A stretch of DNA of 64,000 nucleotides from Arcuatula senhousia (taxonomy: Eukaryota; Mollusca; Bivalvia; Mytilida; Mytilidae), in the NCBI GenBank assembly GCA_963971305.1, contig OZ020307.1, positions 9,499,501 through 9,563,500 of the forward strand, written 5' to 3'. Under the pieces are notes generated by a model, which saw only the letters and a list, made by a program, of their open reading frames with translations, was not told where the DNA came from and made no database searches. Positions 1 through 13,430 of the stretch are shown piece after piece (the stretch's first letter is position 1; every line of letters starts with the position of its first letter). The position numbers and the translations under genes were made by a program.

Positions 1-564
1 TTAGTAATTTGTACTATGGACTTTCATTATTCAATCTTGAGTTAATAAAGGTTTTTTACAATATCTGTATTAAGCTAACACATTCGGTATCCTATCACGT
101 AGACCCAAGAAAAAGGAACGCCCAAAGCCTATCTTCTCCGTATATATGGTATAGGATTGTTCAGGAACCAAACGATTGTAAGATTCATTTTAAAATGTTC
201 ATGGCAGCTATGTGTTATACACAGATGTCTTGCATGATGGTAACTGAATAAGAACAAAAAGAATAGTAACAGATTAGCTGGTGTTGTTGTCAAGCCTGGT
301 GATATTATGCGAACGAAGGTTGAGGTTTTGAATAAAACTGGTGTGTCATTTTAAGCGTTAGTCACACTAGGCAATACTGCATTCAATTGTTATTATTTAA
401 TTTGTGGACATGGAACATTTTATATTTACATAAAAACAATGAGATCATGATTTTATTCAATCAGGTACCGCTTAATAAATTTATATATCTATAAAAGGAA
501 ATAGGCATAAACAGAGAATGGAGAAACTAGAAACTAGAAATCTTAATTATCTTAATTTATGGCT

Positions 565-720
565 GGGTTTCCTCCATCAACACATAATGGTACTAAAACT
601 GTAACTACATGACAATGATTGAGATTTGAATATTTTCTTCAATGAATTTGAATTTTCTCGTGAATGATTTTAATTAGAAATTTTTGAAACTGTTAAGACT
701 GGGATTTAATCAGGATTTCA
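565..720. repeat. Diverged duplicate of 37560-37700
   Basis: The segment shares GACAATGATTGAGAT, then TGAATATTTT and TCAATGAAT in the same order as the block at 37560-37700. It is the first of several collinear matches between the left end of the window and 37-41 kb. Non-coding as far as I can see. Confidence 0.6.
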
Positions 721-1607
721 TAATAGCTCATATTAATTGTGGGCTTAAATTCGAATAAAATGACGTATCGAGGCGTCAGCACTAAAAATTAGTTTTTAAA
801 AACTGTAAATATTCAAAATTTAAATCAAAAGCTTAATTTAACATTTTAAAAACAATAAAAGTTTGTTTAAATTCATTTAGATTTATAGACGCATGGTTAA
901 TGAAAAGGCACCACCAGATACTCAAAATTTGTGAATCATTTCAAACATACTGTAAGAAACAGGGTTTCTTATTGTCATTAATTTCACCCTGTTTAAGTAT
1001 CTTATAACCTGGTAGATGAGATGTTATTTGACACATGCATTATGTGTTGCAGTTGTCCTTTTTGTTAAGGATCAGTCAGGTTAATATGAAGAAAATAATC
1101 TTTGTTCATAATCAGAGAAAGTTTGTCAATGTTTTTGTGCAATGTGAAACCAATTGTTAAGGCATGCCAATAATGTAATGCCTGTTTATATTTTATTGCT
1201 AGGAAGTCTTTTGTAAGGCAGAAACAAGTCTTTTTCATTTTTGATGACATTTCGCTGGCTAAAATCAACTGTGGAATGAAACGTATTTAAAGATATTAAC
1301 TTTGCTCTTTTCAAAGTTATTTCGTCAATCGAGTATCACTCTAAAGATACCAAAAGAAAATCAATAATTTATAGAGTGCCGGCTGATCATTGTATGAAGT
1401 TATACAGGAGAACGTAGGGAACTATTTAACGTCGTATTTTTGATAACTTGAGTGTTTTGTTTTATATATTGTTCCGCGCGTCAAAACTGGTGTTGCAACA
1501 TTAATCTTACGTTTTGGGGAGAAATTTATGGATGAATCAACTCCAGGAATAAACTAAAATAAAAGGGCAAGCAGATGGCCGCCCTGGGCAGGTTATTTAT
1601 TTGGATC

Positions 1608-1702
1608 TGACGTCTCATGGACCATTATAGTTCCGGCTACGGTAAAAGGACAAAGGCTGATTGGGTGATGACGTCGTGTGACGTCGCTGACTGCTATAAA
1701 AG
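1608..1702 (+). promoter_or_regulatory. Promoter-like block: three CRE motifs and a TATA box
   Basis: TGACGTC occurs at 1608-1614, 1669-1675 and 1679-1685, followed by TATAAAAG at 1695-1702. Transcription would be expected to start near 1725-1735. No protein follows. The block sits in the LTR-like segment described separately, so it is probably an element promoter, but a lncRNA promoter cannot be excluded. Confidence 0.5.
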
Positions 1703-1929
1703 CGAGCGAGCACTTCACAATGGCAGATAGCTGAACGTCTCTCTAGCGGCAAACAGCACATTGGAACAATGAACGTAAGGGACGGTGCTTTCGATTTAAG
1801 ATCACAAGATGTTTACATTAGAGGATCGTATTGAAACATTAATACAAAAGAAGCTATCAAGGGAATTATTAGCATAACGTCAATATTAATATGCTGATTC
1901 AGCAGAATTACGGAGCAAGCTATCACAAA

Positions 1930-2195
1930 TTGGATCTTGGATTTGGACGGCGCTAGGAACATTGAATCTCGGGACCTTCACTTGGAGGACTACTAGGAAC
2001 ATTGAATCTTGGACTTAGGACCTTTACTTGGAGGACGCTAGGAACATTGGATCTTTGACTTTGGACCTGGACTTGAAGGACGCTAGGAACATGGGATCAT
2101 GGACTCGGAACCTATATCCTGACGGCGCTAGAACACAAGCCACCAAGCATTGGATCTTGGACCCGGAACTTTTACATGGATAAGGAAACTTTAGG
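1930..2195 (+). repeat. Degenerate tandem repeat, about 50-60-bp unit
   Basis: About five imperfect units carry CGCTAGGAACATTGAATCT, then a GGAC-rich stretch and CTTGGAGGA. The array lies downstream of the TATA box, inside the LTR-like block. Confidence 0.7.
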
Positions 2196-4024
2196 ACATG
2201 GACTCATGATCATTAGCTGTCAGAGGACTGGAACATAAAGAACTTCTACACAAGGGACTCTCAATTAGAAAACACAGAAATCACATAACAGACTTTTTTT
2301 GCTCAATAAGGAAGACGGACCCATAGCTTTATCTTGGAGTTTGGAATAACTGGACAAACAAGACTTTGAGAACGAAAGGAACCTTAATAGAAGAATGCTG
2401 CTGCCGCTGGATAGGACGACCTAACCCATGGAACCATTATGCGCTATCTCCCAACTCGTTGGACACCACCTTTGACTTCTTCATATTGTACTGTAAACTG
2501 TTTGGATATACATGTCAACATAATTTACGTTAATAAATAATCATTTGTTTGAATTACAGTCTCCAGTATCTTTAAAGCCTATTAATATACAGTCGAAGAA
2601 GTACCACACAGTTAGTACGATTATTGGTCGTATCATTCGTAAACCGCCACGGTCGTGTTGTGGACAGGGCACGGTCGAGGTGGCTTACAATACGTTATTT
2701 CTAGGTATAGCTTTGTGATTCAGTAAATCATAAAATGTTTAAAATTAAAAGATTGAAATTTTAAGACAGCTGCTGTTTCCAAAATTTTATGTGAATGATG
2801 CTTTTCAATTGATTGATGTCTCCTGACGAATGCAAGCTTTTTTATAATACGCTCATATGGACCAAATTTGGAACGCAAAGCCAAGAGAAAAAAAACAAAC
2901 CTATTTGACTACTTTTTCCTCATCGTACTAAAAAGTGGAAAGAGGGCACAGATACATGGAAAGAAGAATAGATTTTGGTTGTCACTAGTAAATAAGAGAT
3001 TGGATAAAGGTCCCCCCTCATGTAAGAACTCAAAGGTCAATTTTTAATGTATACTAGATAAAGCTTTCTTATTTGTTGTACCGAGGATTTCAGACTTTAT
3101 CTAAATTAAAGTCAAGCATTCATTCGTTAACCAAATACTTTCCCGTCCTTGGCTTACTATTCAAGCATTTCATAAAGCAGTTATGTAAGACTTTTTAGAA
3201 GCCAACATGTTCCAAATACAAATTGTGTTCATTGAATTACTCAATTTTTTCACCGGGCTGTTCATATAAAAACAATTTTGGACATTAAGAAATTCTACCT
3301 AAACGAGTGAAAAAGTAAAATTCTATCCAACATTTTTAATAAAATTCAGAAATAACATTTGTCACACGTGTGTGGTTACTCACATGCGTAATCTTCATGT
3401 GTTTCACTTTCTTAATCTACATGCGTATCTCTTAGTTAAATGTTGAATGCATCTGAAACATATGTTTAGTAACATATAACTAACTAAATGCTTGGGTGCA
3501 TTTTTTTCCAGATAGCAATTTGTGAGTTGAACATGTTTAAGTTAAATACATCTCTTATAAGCTATTTATATGATCCAATTTTGCAAAAAGGTTTACATAT
3601 CGTGGGTTTTACATCTATCCCCTTATAAAATCAGTTATATTAACGATCATTTATTTCAAAGTACTATTGTGGTCAAAAATGTTCTGAACCGTCATAGCCA
3701 TATGAGTATAACATTACGGTCATATTTATGCATACACATATTGTCCAGATACTCGTATGGTCCGGAACACAAATGTGGTTTTATAGAATTATTAAATCTA
3801 CAAGAGACGTAGTTAATGTAAACTCATAACTTTCAGTGGGGAATGAAATGAAGTTTAATGCAATCTGAAAGAGTCACTCGGCAAAAATATCCACTTGGTG
3901 TTGTTTCATCGATTTTCAAATCAAAGAAAAAGATTAAAGACAAAGACCAACAATTAAAATAAAACAAGACAATTAACATTCACTCAAATACTGTTCAGTA
4001 ACCCCTTCTGTTACACATACAAAA

Positions 4025-4420
4025 AACTTTAAACGCTGATTGGTCAATAAAAAGAATTGCAAAGCAAGTGTTTAACAAGGTTTTTTTTTTGTCAGCGGAC
4101 GTTAACAATGACGTTGTTTTATTTCAGATAGTGAAGAGCTTGCATTTTGAATAAAAACAGTAGTATCATTTAGTCGACTTTTATAGCACGAAAACAAAAA
4201 AAGACAAATTGTCCTAGCGGTTTCTATGTCAAACTTTCAATGAATATTAAGTTTATAATCGAATCAATTGCATTTTAATGTACAAAACATGAAACTTAAA
4301 CCTATTTTTGTCTCAAATTAATGAAAAAAATTAAAGTTGTCATCAACTGTAAAAAAACATATAAACCTGAACCTTTTTGAAGTGCCACTGATATAAGGTC
4401 GCTTGAACTTGTCATCATTT
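4025..4420. repeat. Block U, copy 1 (related to 36400-36760 and 39175-39330)
   Basis: The shared core is TTGTTTTATTTCAGATAGT followed by an AAAACAATAATATCATT-type stretch, then TTTTGTCT and CATATAAAC further on. An acceptor-like TTTCAG sits in all three copies, but no conserved frame follows. Function unknown. Confidence 0.55.
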
Positions 4421-4794
4421 TCAAGATTATATTAGTTTAAAAATAATGTTAAGCCTTTATGTGTCAGCAGCAGCGCTACGCCAATCGATGAACACGTAGG
4501 AGCTTTGGTTTTCTATTCTGGTTAGAAAATATATTTAAGGGTACAACCTCGAAAAACTATTCTCATTATAGGCAGAATGAAGAAATTTTTCTTAAGAATA
4601 TTTTTATGATGCTAACATTTCTTCTTCATTGAAAAGCAAATTTAAAATATCTATATAAAAACAAGTGAAATGGTTAATGCCCTAGTATCATAATGTCGAG
4701 TCAAGCCGCCATGCCAAAAGAACTAAATGCTTTCGGGTGCCCTAGATGATCTTGTCATCTCTCCATCCATATCATTTATATCAAGCAATACACA

Positions 4795-5025
4795 GGGAAA
4801 ATTTTGCTCACCTTAAATTCACATGACAATAACGTTAAATTAACGTAAAAAATAGTGTAAATTTCACTTTATACGAGCAATTTAACGTAGAGTTCACGTG
4901 AAAAAATTCACATGAATTTCACGTGTAAAAAAAGTTACATTTTCTTTCATTTTCATAAATGCTAAAGATATTTCAGAAAATTCACATTGTCATGTTGAAT
5001 TCACATGAAAAACTTTGACATTCGG
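4795..5025. repeat. Cluster of TTCAC(A/G)TGAA palindromes
   Basis: Repeated short palindromes TTCACATGAA and TTCACGTGAA/CACGTG occur with inverted symmetry across the block. This may be a MITE-like unit or its remnant. No coding. Confidence 0.4.
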
Positions 5026-5407
5026 ATGGCCCATAGTTACTTCTGTTTGTTTTAACCAATTTCAGATTTATTAATAAAAACTCACATCTTTACTAAAAAA
5101 GAACAATTTAAATAATGATTCATCGGTTAGGACAGCCACCTAAGAAATGTGATGGATTTGAATTAGATTTGTGAGTCCAACGTCCACTTTTGGAAAATAA
5201 ACAATAAACTTTGACGCTGTAAAAATCGAGTCTGGGCTCTTGGTGGTTCTATTTATCGTTAGATTCAATTCTGGTCAGATGAGGAATGAAGGCGTTAGTA
5301 TAGTCTTGTGTTACAGTAAATTGGTTTTGTAGAAAAAAAATACAATGAAAGCAAGACATTTTACTGATTCAACGATATTTACAATATAAACTGATCTCAA
5401 AATATAA

Positions 5408-6613
5408 AGTTGAGGCCAGCTCTAACATCTCTTTAGAACTGTCAGAAACTTTCAGAAATCTGTTCTAATTCTGTTCTGCTGACAGTTTTTGACAAGCCGT
5501 GTCCTGTTATAGAACAGTTCTGGACAGTTCTAAGCTGTCTTACGCCCTGACTGCTGTAACCTGTTCTGTGCCCTCACAGTTCTAAGCTCTGACAGTTCTA
5601 AGCCCTGACAGCTCCTGGCAACTCCTTACAGCTCCTGAAAACTCTTGACAGCTCCGGACAGTTCTAGACCTTGACAGTTTTAGACCTATTCTTGTTCATT
5701 ATCCAAAGTAATTAAATTTGCATGGCTATTGATAATTCAATTTTAACAAAAAGCTTATAATTTTTAAATCAAAATTAAAAAAAGCCAACAAAACATTACA
5801 ATCTAAAACAAATAAGGTCATTAAGGTGGCTCGAGGCTTTTTTACTGAGCATCTTTTTGCACATATTGGTATTTTATTTAAAATTGATAAATTAACTGGA
5901 TATTGCAGACAAAACAATATATTATGATGTATTTTAACAAATTACGAGTAATTGTAATGCAAAAAAAGGTCTTTATAATCATTTTTAAAATTTCCCGTAC
6001 TAATTCAAAGGGAGATAATTTATATAGAATAAATAGGAAAATTTTCAATTTTCATGAATATCTTGAAAAAATGAAGGGTGACCCTAAGTTTTTTTCATAC
6101 AATTTCGAAGAGCTTAAGAAAAGGGACTTTCCTCCAGATTTTGAGCTGAATCTATAGTAGGGATTCTTCTTTAGGTGCCTCTTTAGCTTTTTTCCCTATA
6201 TATTCTATGTAAAAATATTGGAATTTTGCTATCTTTAGAAAGCTGTTAGAGCTTTAAAATGAACTGTGACTCCCTCTTTTTATTTGATATTTTGTATCTA
6301 TGCATTAAGGTCTATCAATGTGCCAAAAATGAAAAAAATCTATAGTAGAATTTTAATAGCCCCAAGACACCTTAAGACCTGTCAGTACCTGTCAGAGCCC
6401 AGAGCTGTCATGGACTAGAGGAGTTCTAAGCTGTCAGGGGCTAGAGGAGTTCTAAGCTGTCAGGGGCTAGAGGAGTTCTAAGCTGTTAGGGCCTACAACA
6501 GTTCCAGATGTGTCAAGGACTGGGTGGAATTATGACAGTTTCTGTCCTGGGTTAAACAGCTCTAGAACTGTCATGAGAGTCAGACAGTAGAGATGTTAGA
6601 AAAGATCTCAACT
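5408..6613. mobile_element. Fold-back element with degenerate tandem arms
   Basis: Outer ends are inverted repeats: AGTTGAGGCCAGCTCTAACA at 5408 against the complement of sequence ending CTCAACT at 6613. Each arm (about 5440-5680 and 6365-6600) is built of degenerate GACAGTTCTAAGCCCT-like units, in opposite orientation. The AT-rich centre has an 84-codon frame (5903-6157) that I do not recognise. The homologous segment at 41.1 kb lacks the element, so it looks like an insertion. It resembles FB-type fold-back transposons. Target duplication not resolved. Confidence 0.65.
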
Positions 6614-7984
6614 GTACGTTCTCCTTTAGTTAGAGGTGGTTTAATGATTTCTTGACCCAAATATACATATTTCCCTTGGACAGCTTGTTGAAATAAAATA
6701 CTAACATTCGAATGGTAGAAAAAATAATTTTATCCACAACATATCCTACTAGGTGACATATTTCTACCATGAAATTTTAGGGAAAACATCAAAAATTGGA
6801 AATGTCAGGAAAACTCATGGCGAAGTTCAACAACCGCCACCCGATGATTAAATTTGCGCGTTGAATTTTAACAAGTTGTATATCGTTGTTATAAGTAGGC
6901 AAAAAGTCGTATATGTTGCAGAATAATTGCCATTCCCAATCTGCTCAAATTTGAGTTTTTTATACGTTTAAATAGACGAAGTTTCTTGATCAAAACTTTT
7001 AGTGTCTGGTACATTATATAATGTATACCCTGTATATTGATAAAATGCTTGTGATCATGATTTTGAAATAATGGATGCTCAGCGTTACAGACAGAAAGTA
7101 CTCATGTGTTTTGTTTTTTTGTTTTCGATAATAGACTAATGAGATATTTAAAAAAAAACGCTTATCTCAAGTCAAGAAGAAACTGTAAGCTTAATTTCAG
7201 TACAATTTTTGCAGTTAAGACAAAAAATATTTAAAGCCCAAATCTGTTTTCCCCGTAAATCATTATTATATTTTATTTTCTATCCAAATCGAACCTAAAC
7301 ATCGCAATTATGATAAATTGTTTTATCGGTTCGGTATAAAGTTAAAAATACTTAAAAAGCCTTTCAAATCACCAGGTTTAATTACCGATTGGTGTCAAAC
7401 TTGCGATGTAAGTTTTACTTTGTTCTGTTTTTTAGTTTTGCTTATCAAAGACTAAATAAATATCTACTAGGATTATGTGAGGATTATAAGAAACTTTGAA
7501 TGAAAGCTGTTTGATTTTTGGACATTGAGTAATCCAATCAGTCATAATTAATTGAATGCAGTTTTGCATATAAAAATATATCATTCGATTACAAAAGAAG
7601 ATTGAAGTGAGTATTTGTTCTTCATCTTCCATAGTTACTTACGATTTCTCACACTATTAACATCTTTCTGAAAGAAGAATAAGTTCTTCGACTGGTTTAA
7701 GTAATGAAAATCACAGCATATTGTTGCTTCATTTGTCAAGAATGCCAAGGGCTGACTATCTAATGGATTTCAATAAATTAATTGCATTTCACAAATGTTT
7801 CAGCTAATGAATAGTAATTACTTTTAATTAGTTGCATGTGTAAAAAAATGTTTTGTTTTCTTACATCAGTCGAAATATCTTGTTGAATATTTCAAAACTC
7901 TTTGTCTTATTTTTTAAAATGCTAAGCCAGATTACCCAATTGAGTTTACATTGTACTTTATAGATTATAACAAAACAGCAATGA

Positions 7985-8280
7985 AGAAATGTCTATAACG
8001 TTATATCTTCGTAGACAAAAAAAGTAGTGTATCACAATTTTTAATGTCATATATTCATAGGCAAAAATATTGTAGTGTGCCACATTTCAAAAATGTTATG
8101 TCTTCTAAGACCATCAAAATCAAAACATTGGCATGTCAAAAACCCATAGTATTTAATGTTATATCTTCGTAGACAGCAAAAAAGAAGTGTACCACAACAT
8201 TTAATGTTATATCTTCATAGACAAAAAATGTAATGTGCATCATTGCTTAGTGTAATATCTTCATAGACAGAAAAAAAATT
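7985..8280. repeat. Degenerate tandem repeat, about 50-60-bp unit
   Basis: Several units of AATGTTATATCTTCATAGAC followed by an A-rich tract and GTAGTGTACCAC are present. They are strongly diverged. No coding potential. Confidence 0.6.
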
Positions 8281-10879
8281 TTTAAATTCTTATTAAAATT
8301 CAACAATTGGAGCCTCAAAAAAATCATTTGGAACTATTCCAACTTCAGAAAATGTCCATAATGATTCTTCGTCAGCTTTGAGAGTTAAGTGTCCTCCCTT
8401 ACCATCAACCAACTATAAGGTGAGTTCTCGTTCCTTATTGCAATTTGGTGGTCCTGCGAGTGTAGTTTATGTTGTCTGTTTCTTCGTGTTTAATTTGTGC
8501 TTCCTTTTTGGAATCAAGACATGTCTATAGAATAATAAATCTTAGTTTGATTTGTTTTAAACATAGCTTTCGTCATGTGTAGTTTTAATCTATGGTCAAA
8601 TGTAGGAATGCGAGCCACGGCCGTTGGTCACATTGGAGAGATTTTTGATGTTTCCATTGTGAAACTGGCACTAATATAGTTCAGCTTGTAGTTTGTATCA
8701 CCTTAAGTAACGTAACATCTCAGTATTTTCAATTGATACGAGATCTTCGCTCCAATATCTATATATTTATATATAAAGTTGGAGTTTTCTTGATAATGGA
8801 AAGGTCCTCAGAGTAAATTTGACAAGTTTAAAAATCAGAATTGCATTTACTTTGTCTTAATTGAACTTTAAGTTTATTAGCTGAGAGACATTTAGTTCTT
8901 ATGCAACATTGATGACAAAGAGCAATTAAACAAATTTGTCATAATGTTACGTCCAGGGTTTCTACATATTCCTTCCTCTGTAAAATGTTCAACAGTCGAT
9001 CTCAATTATACCATAATATTTAAAATTAAGGTAAACTCGAGGTATGCAAGATTGTTCTTTAAAAAGATAAAGGTCGCAGTCCTTTTAAAGCTTTACTAAC
9101 CACAAGTGGAAGCTTTCTAATTTTCACATCTTTATTTTGATCATGTGGCGCCTTTAATAATTACCATTACTGGCTTATCTTTTTAGATTGGCTTTACTAG
9201 ACTTTTGTCTATTTTCCCATTTGATATGCAGCAAATCAGTCCTATCAATATGTAGGGTTGTCACTGAGTTCATGTCCGTAATGATCTTCCCCAAAGGCAA
9301 ATCTTTAATTAATTGACAGGATAAACATATACTGTCAGATCTTTATAAAAATATACATCAGTGCCGTTGATTTTATACAAGCAAAGGGTATAACACATTA
9401 TCGAAGAATTGTGCTTGCAGATCAAGCATCAAATAACATTCTTTTATTGTGACAAAAATATTTTATTGATTTTAGAAAGTATACTTTTTATTAGTGTTTG
9501 CTTGTACTAGCAGCGGTACTGGTATACTGTAACCACACTTTCAAAGAAGAATTCTTAACAATTATCAATCTGCATTTTCCATCTGTAGCCTTTTAGTTAG
9601 CAAAGAGAACCATGACATCTCTTACGTGTTTTTTATACTAAATAGTATATAAATCCATTTAATCAACGCATTATTATGCGTTATGGAAATGTTCTTATCT
9701 CAGTTTTGTTGGCAATAATATTGACAAAAAATCTTTACTTTCAAAAAATTTCCACTGCTCTTGAATCTTTTTCAATCAAATGGGGACTTTTAAAAATTTA
9801 AAATAAAGTAATTAAATTTTGAAATCTTAAACTTTTCATCTTTTAATAACTCAAATACACTTTGGTTTACATTTTGTTATCTAGTCACTGCACAACTCAA
9901 ATTTAGAGTTATAATATTTGATAAAATAGCTAATGCAGATATTTATATTAGTTTAATATTCAAAAGCATATCAAAGTAAACAATCAAGAAAAAACAGGTA
10001 CTTCAAATCTGTTAGTTTGTATGTAGCAAAAAGACACCTTTTTAAAGTCAACGGGAAAAACTAAATATCAGTTGGGGTCATATAACAACAGTTACTTTTT
10101 TTAAATCTTTGTGAACATTCAGCGTGGTTTAATAGGTCTTGTCCTGACACAAAATTATGCAAATTGCGAACTTATTTCATGGTATAACAAGTCTTCAAGA
10201 ATTGTTGGGTTTTTTAAAAGAACCCAGCTGGATGTCATTAAAAAACTGTTCATTCCGTTTAGTTGCATCTGAATATTTTAAGGAGTAACCATTCATCAGA
10301 ACCATTCGAATCGAACAAATAGTAATTGCATACACAAAAATAATAGACCTTATATTATATCTAATCTCAGGCAGTCAAAAACAGCACATTGGATTGATAT
10401 CGACAATGTACATTACAACGGAAAAGTAAAGAAAATATATAGAATTATATAGAATTATAACACAAAAACAACAAATTATAACGAGACTTTTTAAGACATA
10501 TAAATTAACTTCATTCAGGTTTGCACTTGAATTTCTCATGTGATACTATGCATTATGCAAAAAATGAACAGATACACTGAGTCTGTTGCTCTATGTCGAC
10601 AGACGAAAAAATCGTAGTAAAGGTTAAGCTTTATACCTTTTTTAGAAGGAAATTAAATGTACTCCATATTCTCTCACAAACAATGAAATGTAGAATAAGC
10701 AAACTTCATTAAATACACAGTGGAAAGACGCCTATGTGGCAAGTGAAGACCAATAGTCCAATGATTAAGATATATACAATTCAAAACCATTCCTTAAACG
10801 GTCAAAGAAAGGCCACTTCCTGACATGGACACTTTACATAAAGACGGCCAATACAAACATAAGCTTTGACACAGATTCC

Positions 10880-11455
10880 TGAAAATTACTTGAAGGAAGA
10901 CTCAGGAAGTCAAAGCTCTATGACAAACATGATGACTTCAACTTTCCAATCGTCAACTTTACCTTTTTGGATAGCAACCTTCTGTCCGCTCCTGTTTATT
11001 TAGTTTTTATATCACAGTTAATTCGTTGCGGAAATTACAGCGATTTCCTTGGCAGCAGAGCGTCATGTTCGACACAAAAATTGCTAACACAGGGTTACGT
11101 GGCTTCACGGTTGCTGTCTTCACTCAAAGACACCGTGCACTCGTAGACAAATATGGGATTTCTATCTCTCAAAAGAGTGCAGATGTTGGTTTGTCGTAGA
11201 TTTTGTTTTGTCTTCCTTTACCGGATTTGACACATTGAATTGGAAATTAGCAACACGACGAGTTTACTATAGCAGGCTGAAACCGTATAGTCTTCATGAG
11301 CACCTGAGTTCACTTGACTTGAGTTCCCGTTGTTGATTTTTGTTAGGATGATTTTGTGTTTTGTGTTTCTTCGTGCTGTTCTTGTTCGTGTTTACCGGTT
11401 TTTTCGTTGTCCTTTCGGACTTGCCCCATTGATGCCCCGTTGCTTCTTTCCCATT
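10880..11455 (+). pseudogene. RT-A element fragment (RT C-terminal part plus 3' UTR)
   Basis: Broken frames give KLYDKHDDFNFPIVNFTFL, then PSAPVYLVFISQLIRCGNYS and SISQKSADVGLS*, the end of an RT related to Penelope-like proteins (family assignment inferred). A characteristic 3' UTR follows, with the landmarks GTGTTTCTTCGTGCTGTTCT, TTTCGGACTT and CCCATTGATGCCC. The copy is 5'-truncated with frameshifts. Confidence 0.75.
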
Positions 11456-11884
11456 GAATAAAGGGCCAAGTTTGTTTTAAGGACTTCTGTATATGTTTTG
11501 TGTTATTTATATATCTATACTACTAATTTAACGAAGCGCTTTTTGTTAGCCGGGTTGCAGCCAAAACAACAAATGCTACGACTAAGCTTTATATATCAAA
11601 AAAGGGGGATGGTTACGCCGTTTGAAAATTTCATCAGCACATATGCAATTATGTCTGCAGTTTGCCAATTAACCTAATTTATTGATCCTGAGACGCTATA
11701 TCCGTCATCGTTCCAGAATTACCCCCACATTTTTAAAATGTTTGAAATTATTTCCCCTGTTTTTAGACAATTACAAAAGAATCCCACGTAACTTTTCCAT
11801 TAATTATGATATATATTTAAAAGATTTTATACAATAGATTATATTGGAAAGGTTGCTATAAAAATGTATGAAAAAAACATATTA

Positions 11885-12115
11885 ACAGTTTTATACCAGT
11901 TTTTGGTATTTGTATTTTGAAGACACTGAGTCGATAACTGCTGCTGGTGGACCAGAATCCCCGAGGGTAATCACAAGCCTAGTCGCCAGACTTGTCTGAC
12001 ACAAATTCACCAATGAATTCAAATATTTTTGTCATTGAGATTTCAGATTGTGAAATTCAAAATTGTTTTTAAACACCAGGTTTGATTGGCAAAACTGATT
12101 AAACTCGGGATTTTT
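11885..12115 (+). mobile_element. Hammerhead-module body (5' copy) upstream of RT-A
   Basis: Carries TTTTATACCAGTTTTTGGTA, then CTGCTGGTGGACCAGA, CCCCGAGGGTAATCACAAG and the palindromic CAGACTTGTCTGACAC, ending AACACCAGGTTTGATT. The same body follows the hammerhead at 33525. The ribozyme part itself is decayed here. Confidence 0.65.
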
Positions 12116-12134
12116 CAAAAAGAATGGAAAACGC

Positions 12135-12740
12135 AGGTACAAATATCTGGTAGTCGATTATACTAAGACTTACTTTGTCATCAATGAGTCTAAGAAAAAT
12201 GTCCTTTCACTAAACGGTTCTCGATTCGGTGACTTTCCCCATCCCATTTATACTCAGGAACTTCTAGGAAGTTTGCTTCATATTTAGATAAACATCTCAT
12301 AATAGACTCTCGAGGAAAACTTTCAAATAAGCTTTATGACAAACGTGATAAATTCAACTTTTTAAATGTAAACATGTGCAGCAACATTCCGTCCGCTCCA
12401 GATTATGGGGTTTACGTATAACAATTGATTCGATACTCCAGAGCTTGTGGGAACTACATCGATTTCCTTGGCAGAGCGTCACATTTGACATAAAAAATTC
12501 TAACACAAGGTTATGTTGCTCATTGGTCGCTGTCTTCAATCAAGAAATCTAACGTAGACATCATGAACTCGTAACCAAATATGGAATTTCTTTCTTGCAG
12601 ATGATTGCAGATGTTGGTTTGTCATAGAGTTTTGTGATGTCTTCCTTTACCGGATTTGACACACTGAATCGGAAATAAGCGGTGCGACGGGTGAGCTATA
12701 CAAGGCAGGAACCGCTTACTCTTCATGAGCATCTGTTGAA
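12135..12740 (+). pseudogene. RT-A fragment, interrupted by an RT-B 3' UTR
   Basis: Remnants follow the order of RT motif C and beyond: SLNGSRFGDF, YLDKHLIIDSRG, KLYDKRDKFNF, then SNIPSAPDYGVYV and FLGRAS, in broken frames. It is preceded by the hammerhead-module body and continues at 13141 after an insertion. This is the most complete RT-A layout in the window (module, RT, 3' UTR, module). Confidence 0.75.
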
Positions 12741-12742
12741 TT

Positions 12743-13140
12743 CTTGGTGAATTGAACTTTTTTCGATTTGATTTTTGAAGTATGTTATTTTTTTTGTGCT
12801 TTGTACAAGATAAACAATAGGGGAAGGTTTGGCCCCCCAAAAAACTAGTTTAACCTCGCCACATTTTATATGTGCCTGTCCTAAGCCAGGAATCCTTGTC
12901 AAAGCTTTTGTTTGTCCTTGTCAACTATCTGTTTTTGTTTTATGTCAAGAAAAGGTCTTTCGTTGATAATCTAGGGATTTGTTTGAATTTTATGTATTGT
13001 AATTTTAGTCTTGGGCTAATGCAAGACAGGGAGCAATGACCTTTGGTCATGTTGAAGACTGCTGGCTGTTTTCAATTGTGATTTTTTAAATTGCCGTTTC
13101 TTTAATGTTGGTTGTGTCGCGTACACTTATTCAACATCTC
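12743..13140 (+). mobile_element. RT-B 3' UTR copy inserted in RT-A
   Basis: Shares with 35214-35620 and 58507-58920 the segments GTGCTTTGTACAAGATAAAC, TATGTGCCTGTCCTAAGCCA, GGTCTTTCGTTGATAATCTA and TTGTGTCGCGTACACTTATT. It separates the RT-A tail into two parts and replaces a few bases of it. Confidence 0.75.
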
Positions 13141-13325
13141 TTTAATTATCGTCTACTTGTTACGACCTGAGTTTGTGTTGTTGATTTCTGTTCGGTTTAT
13201 TTTGTGTTTTTGATGCTTTGTTTTTCCTCGTGCTGCTCGTGTTCGTGTTTACCGGTTTTGTCGTTGCCTTTTCGGACTTTTGACACTAGAATTCCCACTG
13301 TTGGTCCCTCTTTGTTTCTTGTACT
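13141..13325 (+). mobile_element. RT-A 3' UTR, continuation
   Basis: CTTGTTACGACCTGAGTTTG resumes the RT-A tail and runs through CGTGCTGCTCGTGTTCGTG and TTTTCGGACTTTTGACAC to the start of the 3' hammerhead module. Confidence 0.7.
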
Positions 13326-13430
13326 GCACATGGGCGGTATCCTTGGTGCTAGATCTGCCTTTCCCTTTTGAACATTTTGGTTACGTTCAATACTCTTGGT
13401 TTTTGACCTTCCAATGTTGTGATAAAAAAA

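Larger units (their letters stand above)
1490..2695 (+). mobile_element. Solo-LTR-like block (boundaries uncertain)
   Basis: The block combines a CRE/TATA promoter, a transcribed-looking body with a minisatellite, and AATAAA near 2533. It interrupts sequence that is otherwise collinear with 37.5-38.1 kb: flanks at 565-720 and 2705-2800 match 37560-37700 and 38045-38125. A U3-R-U5 reading fits, but I could not find matching TG...CA ends with a target duplication. No gag or pol is nearby. Confidence 0.35.
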
